From: Johnsonella ignava ATCC 51276
GTDB lineage: Bacteria; Bacillota; Clostridia; Lachnospirales; Lachnospiraceae
Reading direction: 5' to 3'
Assembly (NCBI RefSeq): GCF_000235445.1
Contig: NZ_JH378839.1
Location: 15,572-63,447, forward strand
DNA: 47,876 nucleotides
A program made the position numbers and the translations under genes. Shown piece by piece: positions 7,587-16,281 of this stretch (position 1 is its first letter; each line of letters starts with the position of its first letter). A model generated the notes under the pieces. That model was not told where the DNA came from. It worked only from the letters and a program-made list of their open reading frames with translations, and searched no databases.

Positions 7587-10500
7587 CTATTTTTCTTTCC
7601 TCACTCCTTTACTGTCGATCTCGTATCCGTCTATTTTGGTATTTACCGCAAGTGTGCCGTCGGGATAGAAGTAATACCATTTTCCGTCTATCTTTACCCA
7701 TTTGCCGGATTCGAGCAGTCCTTCCTTATTCAGATAGTAGATTTTTTCTTCTCCGTCTGTTTTTAAGTGAAGCCAGCCTTTATGTGCCTTAGCTCCGTCA
7801 TAGTATCTCCAGCGGTTTCCGTCTTTGACCCAGCCTGTTTGAAGCACTCCGCTTTCATCAAAGAAATATACCATGCCGTTAATTGTCTGTTTTCCTGTCA
7901 TAGCTTTGCCGTCTTTGTAGCAGTGGTATTTTCCGGCATCGTCTATGGCAAATCCTTGTGCCGTTTCGGGTGTAATCGTCAGCTTAATATAGCGGCTTAA
8001 CATTGCAGATACTTCCGCACGGGTAGCAGTTCCTTTCGGATTGAATTTATTTCCGTCTATGCCCATCATAATTCCTGATTGCTGCATAGCTGTCACTGCC
8101 GTCCTATACTCGCTTCCGATGTTTTCTTTATCTGCATAAGTGCTTGCTTCACGGGATGCGGGAATGTTATAGCCTGTCGCCTTTGCATATCTTTCAAAGA
8201 TGACCGCCATTTCTTCTCTCGTTATGCTTTTATCCGGTGCAAATGTTCCGTCTCCGATTCCATAAACAATGCCCTTGCTGTACGCCCATTCGATATACGG
8301 ACGGTATGTGCTGTCCTTTTGCACATCGGAAAAACTGTTTGTATCGTAATCTTTACCATTTACTCCGGCAAGTCTGCCAAGTGCCGTTACAAGCATTCCT
8401 CTGGTCATTTTCTCATTCGGAGAAAATGTATTTTCCATGCTTCCGGTAATAAGTCCTCTGCCTGCCACATAGTCGATATAATCTTTCGCCCAGTGGTTTT
8501 TGGTGTCGTCATATTTTTCGGAAGGTGCTGTGTAGCCTACGCCGTAGATAGATAAATGATTGGTCGTAAATATCACTGAACCGCTGTTTACATCATATGC
8601 GGAGACCTCTATTCGGGAAGCTTTTTCTTTTTCGTCTACATACACTGCATAAAGTCCGCCGATTGCTTCATTTTTTTCTGCCTTATAGGAAAGAAAGACG
8701 GTTGCTTTGCCGTTTCCGAAATCGGTTATTTTCTGTCCTTGTCCGCCTCTTAGGCTGATGTCATAGACAGGTCTTTTTCCTATGTGATTTTTGGCTTCCC
8801 CAGAAAGCTTTTTAACAGGAATGACATTTAGTGAAACTTCACCTTTGCTTTGCTTTTTGATTTCAAAGATGGCATTTTTATCAAATACCACTTTTACCAA
8901 AGAGCCGTTGACTGTGAGGCTTTTTACTTCGCCACTTACCATTTTTTCTAAGGTGCTTTCGGAAAGGTGCATTTGTACCTTATCTGTACCTTTCGGCATA
9001 GTCATATTTATTTCAAGTGCTATTCCGTTGGCTTCCTTGCCTTTTTTCTTGGCTTCTTCTTTTGCTTTTCTGATGGCTTTTTCTGCCGTTTTTTCGGAAA
9101 GTTCAGCTTTTGCTGTTTTGTCATCTCCGGTTTTTGCTTTAGTGGCGATTTCCGCTGTTGTCGGTAAATCAGGTGCTTTTTCGGGTTTTATGGTTATACC
9201 GCTGTCATCTTTAGAATCATTACTTCCACCCGAATCTCCTGATGAGCCGCTGCTGTTTTCACTGTAATTAGCTGTTACTTTAACCTCTTTTGCAGGCATA
9301 ACAAAACTTGTTTCTTTTGCAGCTGAATTTACAAAAATGACTCCGTCATCACTTGTCCAGTCGCTAAAGGTATAGCCGCTCTTGTCATTGGCTTTAATAC
9401 TGACGGTCTCTCCCTCAGCGTATTTGCCACTGCCTGTTCCGTCCGTTACCGTTACTTTGTAGGTTTTATGAATAGACACCTCTACGCTGCCTTTTGCTTT
9501 GCTATAATCGTAGTTGGCATTTGTTCCTACTACTTTGTAATATACTCTATAAGAACCTACATCCTTTGCTGTCGGTATTGTTTTACTATAACCTTCTGTT
9601 TCTTTTAGACTGTACTGCATTTCCCCTATATTAGAGTCTACAGAGCCTGCATTGATAAGTTCCTGCATTTTTTCTGTATCGGAAAGATTATCTTTTGGTG
9701 TCGGTGCAGTGAATGGCACATCCGCTTTACTTATTTCAAAGGTAGCTTTAGCCGTCGCCCCAGTGTAATTTGCCGTTTCCGCTATGGTTGCCTTAACCCA
9801 GTATTTACCTGCGTTTTTAGGCACTCCGCCTGTGCTTTCTGCACCGCTGTTAGCAGCTGTGGTCTTAGTCATGCAATTTTCATCGGTAAAGTACTCGTAA
9901 GTTACTGCTCCGTTTCCTTTATTTCCTGTAACAGTCGGTGCATTTGGGCTTGCTCCATAAGTCCAGCCTGCAATCTCTACCGTAGGAGTACCCTGTACTT
10001 TGGTAATAGATACATCTACCTTACCCTTTGCTTTGCTGTAATCATAGTTGGCATTTGTTCCTACTACTTTGTAATATACGCTATGAGAACCTGCGGCACT
10101 TGCTTTTGGTATATTTTGATGATATGGTCCTGTTTCACTTAAACTGTACTCCATTCTTCCTATGGCAGAATCTACCGAACCTGCATTGATAAGTTCCTGC
10201 ATATTGCCTGTATAGACAAGACCTGTTTTCGCTGTCGGTGCAGTGAATGATACCTCTGCTTTAGCGATAGATACATCTACCTTACCCTTTGCTTTGCTGT
10301 AATCATAGTTGGCATTTGTCCCTGCTACTTTGTAATACACGCTATAAGAGCCTGCATTCTCTTTTTTCGGTATCGTTTCACTATAAATTCCTGTTTCGCT
10401 TAGACTGTATTCCATTTTTCCAATTACAGAATCCACTGAGCCTGCATTGATAAGCTCTTGCATATTGCCTGTATAGGAAAGATTCATTTTTGCTGTCGGT

Positions 10501-13500
10501 GCAGTAAATTGCACATTCGCTTTTTTTATTTCAAAGCCTACTTTAGCAGTAGCACCTTTATAATTTTCAGTTTCTGTTATCGTTGCCTGAACCCAGTATT
10601 TGCCTGCGTTTTTCGGTACTCCTCCTGTACTGTCTGCACCACTGTTAGCAGCTGTGGTTTCAGTCGTGCAATTTTCATCAGTAAAGTAGACGTAGCTTAC
10701 CGCTCCGTTTCCTTTATTTCCTGTAACAGTCGGTGCATTTGGACTTGCTTTATAAGTCCAGCCTGAAATAGCCACTGTAGGAGTGATGGATACTTTAGCA
10801 ATAAATATATCTACATCACCTTTTGCATTGCTGTAATCATAGTTGCTGTTTGCTCCGACTACTTTGTAATATACTCTATGAGAACCTGCGTCCTTTGCTG
10901 TCGGTATTGTTTTACTATAACCTTCTGTTTCTTTTAGACTGTATTGCATTTCCCCTATATTAGAGTCTACCGAGCCTGCATTGATAAGTGCCTGCTCCTC
11001 GCCTGTATAGACAAGACCTGTTTTCGCTGTCGGTGCGGTGAATTGTACCTCTGCTTTGGCAATTGATACATTGACACTGCCCTTTGCGTTATTGTAATCG
11101 TAGTTGGCATTTGTCCCTACTACTTTGTAATACACACTATAGGAGCCTGCATTCTCTTTTTTTGGTATCGTTTCACTATAATTCTCTGTTGAGCTTAGAC
11201 TGTACTCCATTCTTCCTATGGCAGAGTCTACCGAGCCTGCATTGATAAGCTCCTGCTCTCCGCCTGTATAGGAAAGATTCGTTTTTGATGTCGGTGGGGT
11301 AAATGGTACCGCTATTTTGCCAATCGATACTTCTATGTTGCCCTTGGCGTTAGTGTAATCATAGTTGGCATTGGTGCCGACAACTTTGTAGTACACACGA
11401 TAGGTGCCAGCATCTTGTGCGCTTGGTATGGTTTCGCTATAAGTGCCTGTTTCACTTAGGCTATAGGCTAGTTTCCCTATGCTGGCGTCCACTGTGCCGG
11501 CATTGATAAGTTCCTGCTCCTCGCCTGTATAGGCAAGGCCTGTTTTTGCTGTTGGTGGGGTAAAGGAGACCGTCGCCTTTTTGATTGCAAAACCGGCTTT
11601 GGCTATCACTGCTTTATAGCGTGGGGTTTCGGCAAAGGTTGCCTGTACCCAGTATGAGCCTACATTTTTCGGTACGCCGCCCTCGCTGTCTGCACCGCTG
11701 TTATCGCTTGTAGTCTTAGTCGTGCAAGCTTCATTGGTAAAATAGGTGTAGCTGACGTGATTCGTGCCGTTAGTAGCACTGGTCGGCACAGGGGTTTTAG
11801 CAGTTTCTCCGTACCTCCAGCCGGAAAGCGCAACACTTCCTTGACCCGGTCTTTTTTCCAAAGTAAATACGGCGGCAGCGTCTCCCAGATGGTTATTGTC
11901 ATTCGCTGTTACCGAGCCGATATAGCTACCTTGCTCTGTCTCTACTTTGGTAACGGTTGTGCCAAGAGGTAGCCAGAGGTAGAGCTTGCCCTCCTCATCG
12001 GCGTACATATCATTGATACCGTAAGTGCCTGCGCCGGTGAGTGCCCTTACCTTTGCCTGCGCAGCAAGGGTCGCCCCATTGCCTAAGGTGATGGTTGTCA
12101 GATAGACCTTAGTGCCCTGTCCATTTTCCGGTATCTTATGTGACTGAACGCTCGCTGTACTATTGACCGGGCGGATACTGCCGCCGGTGATAACGACATT
12201 GGCCTTTTCTCCTGTTATGCCTCCAAAAGAGTTATTCGGCAAGCCAATGTATTCACTTTTAACAGTACCACCTTGGTAATATATAGCACTTTCATGATGG
12301 GTATCAGAACCGGCATATCCGATTCCCATGGCATTGTTCCCTTGGGCATAGATGGTGCCGCCCGCAATAGATAAGCCTTTACATTGCGCGAAACCGCCTA
12401 TGCCGCAGCTTTGATTGCCTAAGGCAGTGGCAGTCAGCTTGCCGCTGCCGGTGATGGTCAGCTTGCCTATGTCATTTTTATATATCGCCGGTTTTTTGGC
12501 TGCGTTTGATGTCAAGCGATTATTGCCTTCTAAAATCAGGCGACACTCACCGATACTACTAAAATATAAACATTCACGGCTTGAGGAAATCGTCAGGTCT
12601 TTAATCGTCAGATTGATGTTGGCGTCAGGTTCTACCCAGATACGATCGGAAGTGGAGGTTACGCCCGGCCTCATGGTGATGGTTGCCCGACCGTTGCCCG
12701 AGAGTTCAAGATGGCGATAGTGTTCGTCGTAGTTAAAATTGCAATTTGCATTTTTGACGACAAAATCACCGGCGGTCACTTCGTTAGTCGGCTCACATTT
12801 AAAATCAACACAGGCGTCATAATCCGGCATGACAAAACGGTACGTATTCTCAGAGAGCTTGGTAAAGTCGCTACTGATGTCCTGTGGTATGGCGGCAGGG
12901 TCTGTCGCCTTGCGCAGCGCCATACCGGATAGCTGATAGCTGCCCTTTAGCTTAATGCGGAGCGTTACGATATCTCCGGTTGCCAGGTTGGAGGATGGGG
13001 TAAAGCTCACTGCTTGTATATGCTCCTCTTCGCCTGCGCTGATGGTATGAATCTTCTGTACATTCAGATAAACCGTAACATTTTCTGCCGGCATTTTAAA
13101 ACTATACAACTCATCCGTCAGCTTGGTGAAATCCGAGGATACCTCTCTCGGTGCAGGAGGAAGGGTCGTCCCTGTATATAGACACATCCCCTTAAGCAAG
13201 TATCCGCTATCTATGCCCCCAACATGTAGATAGACCGTATCCCCTGCGGATAAACCTGTGGTCTGGCTAAGCTTCACGCCTTGAACATGCTCCGCTTTAA
13301 GATTTGCTGTCAATGTGCCTGTACCTGTAGTGCCTATCTTAAAAACTGCCTGAGCGTCCGTGTCATTGTCTACCGCTTTTACCACACCTGTATAGTCCTG
13401 TCCACCACAGTGAACACTTGTTATTATCCGATTCTGAACAGGAGGCAACCAGAGATACAGCTCTCCATTGGGCAGGGTCTTGGTATCTTGCAGATAGACA

Positions 13501-15845
13501 GTTTTACCGTTAAACAGGGTATAACTTGTAATCGTCTGTCCTTCCCCTGCACCTAACAGGGTTATCTTTACTCTATAGACACCATTGACAAGACCATAGT
13601 GAGTGTCATTTTTTGGTCTTGTCTGGTCAAAATCCGTATCGACATTGCCGCCGTTTATTCTAACGTCTACCGCTGTATGATGCTGTGTATCTCCTATGCC
13701 ATCTGCATAATAAGGATTAACACCATCACGGGTCTGATGTCTTGTCACAATCGTGCCACCGTTTACAATAACTTCTCCTTTTGCTTGTACGTCGACTATA
13801 GGCTCATAACTCATTCCGATAGGGGCACTTTGCACACAGGTCGCCTCTATTTTGCCGCCGTTGATGGTAATACCGTCAAGTTTCCCATGTCCGCCGATAC
13901 AGGGTCCGGATATATTGGTTATGCTGTTTATATCTCCATCATTATTCAGTTTTAAGGTTCCGCCATCTATCGTAATAGTGCCCGCATGTCCATACCGCCA
14001 GCCACCGATAACGGCATGCTGATAAGCGGATTCTGCTGTCAGCGTACCGGTGCTTGCTTCGCTAACGGTAAGCTTTGCCCCTTCCGGCACCCAGATAGCA
14101 GGCACTTTATCAAATGCTCCCGCACCGGCGGTTACATGGAGCAGTCTTGGTGTCAGGGTGTTCTCTCCCTCAAGGGTAAGCTTACATTCCGCATTTTTCA
14201 TCACAACCATTGGAGGAATATCAACCATAGGAAATATCTTCGTATTTTTTAAGGTGATATTTGCCTTTACGCTCTCCGGTATTACAATGGCTCCGCCATC
14301 CCCTTCGTTAAACTGAGTTGCATCGCCCTCAATCACAAGCGCCTGCGAGGTTAAAATATGAAGGATATACTTCTTTCCAATTTCTTGTTTATAAGCAGAG
14401 TGATCACCTAAATTTTCATTGTAGCTGTAATTTTCCCATTTATAGTCTACACCTTCCGTTCCGCCGGTTACGGTTAGGGGGTGCTGACTATCTGTGACGA
14501 CAATCTCGTGTACCACACCATTTATCGTGACTTTCATCCACTCTTTGGTGTCAAAAGCCCGGTGTGCTGTAATCAGCCACTGATTATCAGCGTTTTTTGT
14601 GGCAGAAAAGAGGGCGCTATTGCTGACAGAGACTGCTGTCACCTCGCCACTAAGACCCACTTTCGCCAAAATCTCGGATAGGTCAATTGTGCTATCTCCA
14701 AGAAGGACATACTGCATATTCCCATAAGTGAACTCGACGGTATAAAAAGAAAAGCCGTCTGTTTTGGCACTGACTTCTTCCCCTTTTACCTCGGTCTCTA
14801 GCTTTTCTGCTTGACTGGCCTCATCCACATGGTAGACGTCTGCACTTAGGTTTTGGTTTTTTGCCTCTTCCATCTGAAAGCTGACAGACACCTCTCCCTT
14901 TGTCGTATCGGGTTGCACTTCATTGCCCTCATGGTCTAATACCGAAATATCAAAGGTATAAGAGACGGCGACCTTTCTGTCTCCTTCTCTTTTGTCCTCG
15001 ATGGCCTCTTCGACCTTTTCTGCCTCTGAATTGCTGACTTTTCTAACCTTTAATGCCTTGGCGTCTTGGAATACGCCATCATCCGCTTTGACAGAAATCT
15101 TAACACCGTCTACGACTGCCGACTGATCAAAGGCTGTTTTGACACTTTCCTTATCCCTAATGCTTACATGAATCTTAGGAAGTTCCACATCCTCCGCTAT
15201 CCTGTACTGCTCCGGTATAACAGGCTCAAATACAAAGCTATCTCCAATATTTTCGGATGAAAAGACAGGTTTACTGCTATTTTCTTCGTCTATCTCCCAT
15301 CTTACATTTTGGAGAGTTACATCTTTTAATGTAGTTTCTTTTAGCAGTTCATTTTCATCGGAGCTTTGAGCCGGCTCTACTGATGTATCAGATTTTTCTG
15401 CTTCTACCGATTCTTCTGCTGATGTATTATCTTTTGCCGGTTCTGCTGTTTCCTCTACATCTGCTTTTACAGAGTTTTCCGCTTTTTCCTCTTTTGTTTC
15501 TACTAAAGGAAGTTCACTTTGCATTGCTTTGGGAAGTGCTTTATCCTTGCTCGTACTGTTTTTATCTACAAGGGCAGTTTCTTCCACTAAGATTTGCAAG
15601 GTATCAGGAAATGTTACTGCCGATAAGTCCTCACCTTGCCGGATTTCCTGTTCCCGCACGCCGTCAGGCAAGGAAGAAAAGGCGATAATTTCCTTTTCGC
15701 TATCCCCTCTTGCATCGTCTGACATGGCAAAAGTATTCACCCCCGAATAGGTCAAAGTCAATACCATGCACAGGACAAAAGCAAGCAAACGGGTCGGCAA
15801 ACTTCTCCTGTTTTGATACATTCTTCGCCTTTTGTTATTTTCCAT
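7587..15845 (-). CDS. giant repetitive surface protein with SLH and cell-wall-binding repeats
   Basis: This 2752-residue secreted protein has a basic N-terminus and a hydrophobic stretch (LLAFVLCMVLTLTYSG) with probable cleavage after NTFA near residue 41. An acidic E/S/T-rich segment follows (about 90-170). Two beta-helix-like blocks (about 500-720 and 1080-1270) are rich in ITIDGGT/INGG motifs and resemble Cthe_2159-type carbohydrate-binding folds. Nine Ig-like repeats span about 1332-2127, then an InlB/Flg-new-type repeat. Three SLH domains (about 2440-2620, with TRGML, TREEM and TRAEV motifs) should anchor it to cell-wall polymer. Glucan/choline-binding-type repeats (GWVKDGNRWRYY, KWYYFYPDG) close the C-terminus. 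There is no LPXTG. The RBS TAGGAG precedes the ATG. It is probably an adhesin carried as ICE cargo and perhaps controlled by the adjacent two-component system. Confidence 0.88.
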   Translation of the reverse strand: MENNKRRRMYQNRRSLPTRLLAFVLCMVLTLTYSGVNTFAMSDDARGDSEKEIIAFSSLPDGVREQEIRQGEDLSAVTFPDTLQILVEETALVDKNSTSKDKALPKAMQSELPLVETKEEKAENSVKADVEETAEPAKDNTSAEESVEAEKSDTSVEPAQSSDENELLKETTLKDVTLQNVRWEIDEENSSKPVFSSENIGDSFVFEPVIPEQYRIAEDVELPKIHVSIRDKESVKTAFDQSAVVDGVKISVKADDGVFQDAKALKVRKVSNSEAEKVEEAIEDKREGDRKVAVSYTFDISVLDHEGNEVQPDTTKGEVSVSFQMEEAKNQNLSADVYHVDEASQAEKLETEVKGEEVSAKTDGFSFYTVEFTYGNMQYVLLGDSTIDLSEILAKVGLSGEVTAVSVSNSALFSATKNADNQWLITAHRAFDTKEWMKVTINGVVHEIVVTDSQHPLTVTGGTEGVDYKWENYSYNENLGDHSAYKQEIGKKYILHILTSQALVIEGDATQFNEGDGGAIVIPESVKANITLKNTKIFPMVDIPPMVVMKNAECKLTLEGENTLTPRLLHVTAGAGAFDKVPAIWVPEGAKLTVSEASTGTLTAESAYQHAVIGGWRYGHAGTITIDGGTLKLNNDGDINSITNISGPCIGGHGKLDGITINGGKIEATCVQSAPIGMSYEPIVDVQAKGEVIVNGGTIVTRHQTRDGVNPYYADGIGDTQHHTAVDVRINGGNVDTDFDQTRPKNDTHYGLVNGVYRVKITLLGAGEGQTITSYTLFNGKTVYLQDTKTLPNGELYLWLPPVQNRIITSVHCGGQDYTGVVKAVDNDTDAQAVFKIGTTGTGTLTANLKAEHVQGVKLSQTTGLSAGDTVYLHVGGIDSGYLLKGMCLYTGTTLPPAPREVSSDFTKLTDELYSFKMPAENVTVYLNVQKIHTISAGEEEHIQAVSFTPSSNLATGDIVTLRIKLKGSYQLSGMALRKATDPAAIPQDISSDFTKLSENTYRFVMPDYDACVDFKCEPTNEVTAGDFVVKNANCNFNYDEHYRHLELSGNGRATITMRPGVTSTSDRIWVEPDANINLTIKDLTISSSRECLYFSSIGECRLILEGNNRLTSNAAKKPAIYKNDIGKLTITGSGKLTATALGNQSCGIGGFAQCKGLSIAGGTIYAQGNNAMGIGYAGSDTHHESAIYYQGGTVKSEYIGLPNNSFGGITGEKANVVITGGSIRPVNSTASVQSHKIPENGQGTKVYLTTITLGNGATLAAQAKVRALTGAGTYGINDMYADEEGKLYLWLPLGTTVTKVETEQGSYIGSVTANDNNHLGDAAAVFTLEKRPGQGSVALSGWRYGETAKTPVPTSATNGTNHVSYTYFTNEACTTKTTSDNSGADSEGGVPKNVGSYWVQATFAETPRYKAVIAKAGFAIKKATVSFTPPTAKTGLAYTGEEQELINAGTVDASIGKLAYSLSETGTYSETIPSAQDAGTYRVYYKVVGTNANYDYTNAKGNIEVSIGKIAVPFTPPTSKTNLSYTGGEQELINAGSVDSAIGRMEYSLSSTENYSETIPKKENAGSYSVYYKVVGTNANYDYNNAKGSVNVSIAKAEVQFTAPTAKTGLVYTGEEQALINAGSVDSNIGEMQYSLKETEGYSKTIPTAKDAGSHRVYYKVVGANSNYDYSNAKGDVDIFIAKVSITPTVAISGWTYKASPNAPTVTGNKGNGAVSYVYFTDENCTTETTAANSGADSTGGVPKNAGKYWVQATITETENYKGATAKVGFEIKKANVQFTAPTAKMNLSYTGNMQELINAGSVDSVIGKMEYSLSETGIYSETIPKKENAGSYSVYYKVAGTNANYDYSKAKGKVDVSIAKAEVSFTAPTAKTGLVYTGNMQELINAGSVDSAIGRMEYSLSETGPYHQNIPKASAAGSHSVYYKVVGTNANYDYSKAKGKVDVSITKVQGTPTVEIAGWTYGASPNAPTVTGNKGNGAVTYEYFTDENCMTKTTAANSGAESTGGVPKNAGKYWVKATIAETANYTGATAKATFEISKADVPFTAPTPKDNLSDTEKMQELINAGSVDSNIGEMQYSLKETEGYSKTIPTAKDVGSYRVYYKVVGTNANYDYSKAKGSVEVSIHKTYKVTVTDGTGSGKYAEGETVSIKANDKSGYTFSDWTSDDGVIFVNSAAKETSFVMPAKEVKVTANYSENSSGSSGDSGGSNDSKDDSGITIKPEKAPDLPTTAEIATKAKTGDDKTAKAELSEKTAEKAIRKAKEEAKKKGKEANGIALEINMTMPKGTDKVQMHLSESTLEKMVSGEVKSLTVNGSLVKVVFDKNAIFEIKKQSKGEVSLNVIPVKKLSGEAKNHIGKRPVYDISLRGGQGQKITDFGNGKATVFLSYKAEKNEAIGGLYAVYVDEKEKASRIEVSAYDVNSGSVIFTTNHLSIYGVGYTAPSEKYDDTKNHWAKDYIDYVAGRGLITGSMENTFSPNEKMTRGMLVTALGRLAGVNGKDYDTNSFSDVQKDSTYRPYIEWAYSKGIVYGIGDGTFAPDKSITREEMAVIFERYAKATGYNIPASREASTYADKENIGSEYRTAVTAMQQSGIMMGIDGNKFNPKGTATRAEVSAMLSRYIKLTITPETAQGFAIDDAGKYHCYKDGKAMTGKQTINGMVYFFDESGVLQTGWVKDGNRWRYYDGAKAHKGWLHLKTDGEEKIYYLNKEGLLESGKWVKIDGKWYYFYPDGTLAVNTKIDGYEIDSKGVRKEK
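9464..11850 (-). repeat. nine tandem Ig-like repeats in B-AAA-B-AA-B-A order
   Basis: Six A units of about 87 residues (261 bp) share a core such as ELINAGSVDS, then YSLSETG and VYYKVVGTNANYDY. Three B units of about 90 residues share APTVTGNKGNGAV and GGVPKNAGKYWVQAT. Reading 5' to 3' on the minus strand the order is B, A, A, A, B, A, A, B, A. The A3 and A6 units share near-identical stretches (DSNIGEMQYSLKETEGYSKT), as do A2 and A4 (IPKKENAGSYSVYYKV), which suggests recent duplication or gene conversion and a potential for length variation. Confidence 0.85.
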
Positions 15846-15887
15846 ATTTTTTCATCTCCTATCTTAAATATTACAGCTAATTGATAC

Positions 15888-15920
15888 AGGATTGCTACGG
15901 CTTACGCTTCTCGCAATCCT
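15888..15920 (-). promoter_or_regulatory. hairpin in the 5' leader of the surface-protein gene
   Basis: AGGATTGC and GCAATCCT form an 8-bp stem across a 17-nt loop, about 45 nt upstream of the start codon. It has no T-run, so it is not an obvious terminator. A role in mRNA stability or regulation is possible. Confidence 0.4.
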
Positions 15921-15978
15921 TGCAACAATATTCAAACTAAACCAAAATATAGTTCAGCCAATCTGTTTTTTTGCACGT

Positions 15979-16020
15979 AAAAACGCCACACCCAAGTCAT
16001 AGACTTAAATGTAGCGTTTA
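15979..16020 (-). terminator. hairpin terminator between the repeat ORF and the surface-protein gene
   Basis: On the minus strand TAAACGCTA pairs with TGGCGTTTTTA, with an inner AAGTC/GACTT stem and a 3-nt loop, followed by TTTTT. The stop codon of the short repeat ORF is part of the 5' arm. It should separate that ORF and the two-component genes from the surface-protein gene, which then needs its own promoter in 15846-15978. Confidence 0.65.
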
Positions 16021-16170
16021 GCCTGATTTATATAAAATTGTAGCGTAAAAATAGGCGCAGTTATCCCCTGTGCTGTGCTGTGCTGTGCTGTGCTGTGCTG
16101 TGCTGTGCTGTGCTGTGCTGTGCTGTGCTGTGCTGTGCTGTGCTGTGAAAATTCTATTCTTACTTGCCAT
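16018..16170 (-). CDS. short repeat-containing peptide ORF (possible phase-variable peptide)
   Basis: This 50-residue ORF begins MASKNRIFTA, continues as QHSTA repeats encoded by the pentanucleotide microsatellite, and ends GDNCAYFYATILYKSG. The ATG at 16170 has AAAAGGAG at a 9-nt spacing, a good Gram-positive start. The tail has one Cys followed by aromatic and hydrophobic residues, which loosely recalls cyclic-peptide pheromones sensed by AgrC-type kinases. It lies directly downstream of such a kinase on the same strand. No AgrB-like processing protease is present in the window. Adding or losing one pentamer changes the frame: the alternatives end in GITAPIFTLQFYINQAKRYI or stop at once. 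Expression is unproven and the function unknown. Confidence 0.45.
   Translation of the reverse strand: MASKNRIFTAQHSTAQHSTAQHSTAQHSTAQHSTGDNCAYFYATILYKSG
16068..16147. repeat. pentanucleotide microsatellite (TGCTG)15
   Basis: Fifteen perfect copies of TGCTG (16071-16145) are flanked by partial copies, about 80 bp in all. Because 5 is not a multiple of 3, slipped-strand gain or loss of a unit shifts the reading frame of the short ORF running through it. It also lies about 225-300 bp upstream of the giant surface-protein start codon. Confidence 0.95.
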
Positions 16171-16281
16171 GGATGTCAACTCCTTTTCTACATAATTTGT
16201 CTATTCTATTTAAAACATAAAATTGAAAATTATACAAGAAAAGCGGCATGAGTTGCAATCAAAACGGCACGAGATGACAAA

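Noticed and set aside
8079..9267. Plus-strand frames of about 158 codons opposite the surface-protein C-terminus
   Set aside because: They are antisense shadows of SLH and linker coding sequence, with no ribosome binding sites or recognisable domains.
15921..15978. LytTR binding repeats in the adhesin promoter region
   Set aside because: Two loosely similar TTGGyT... segments were seen, but spacing and sequence do not match known LytTR direct repeats well enough.
16068..16147. Microsatellite as an assembly artefact
   Set aside because: It cannot be excluded from one sequence, but the perfect pentamer units, good start site and context make a real repeat more likely. Length should be confirmed in reads.
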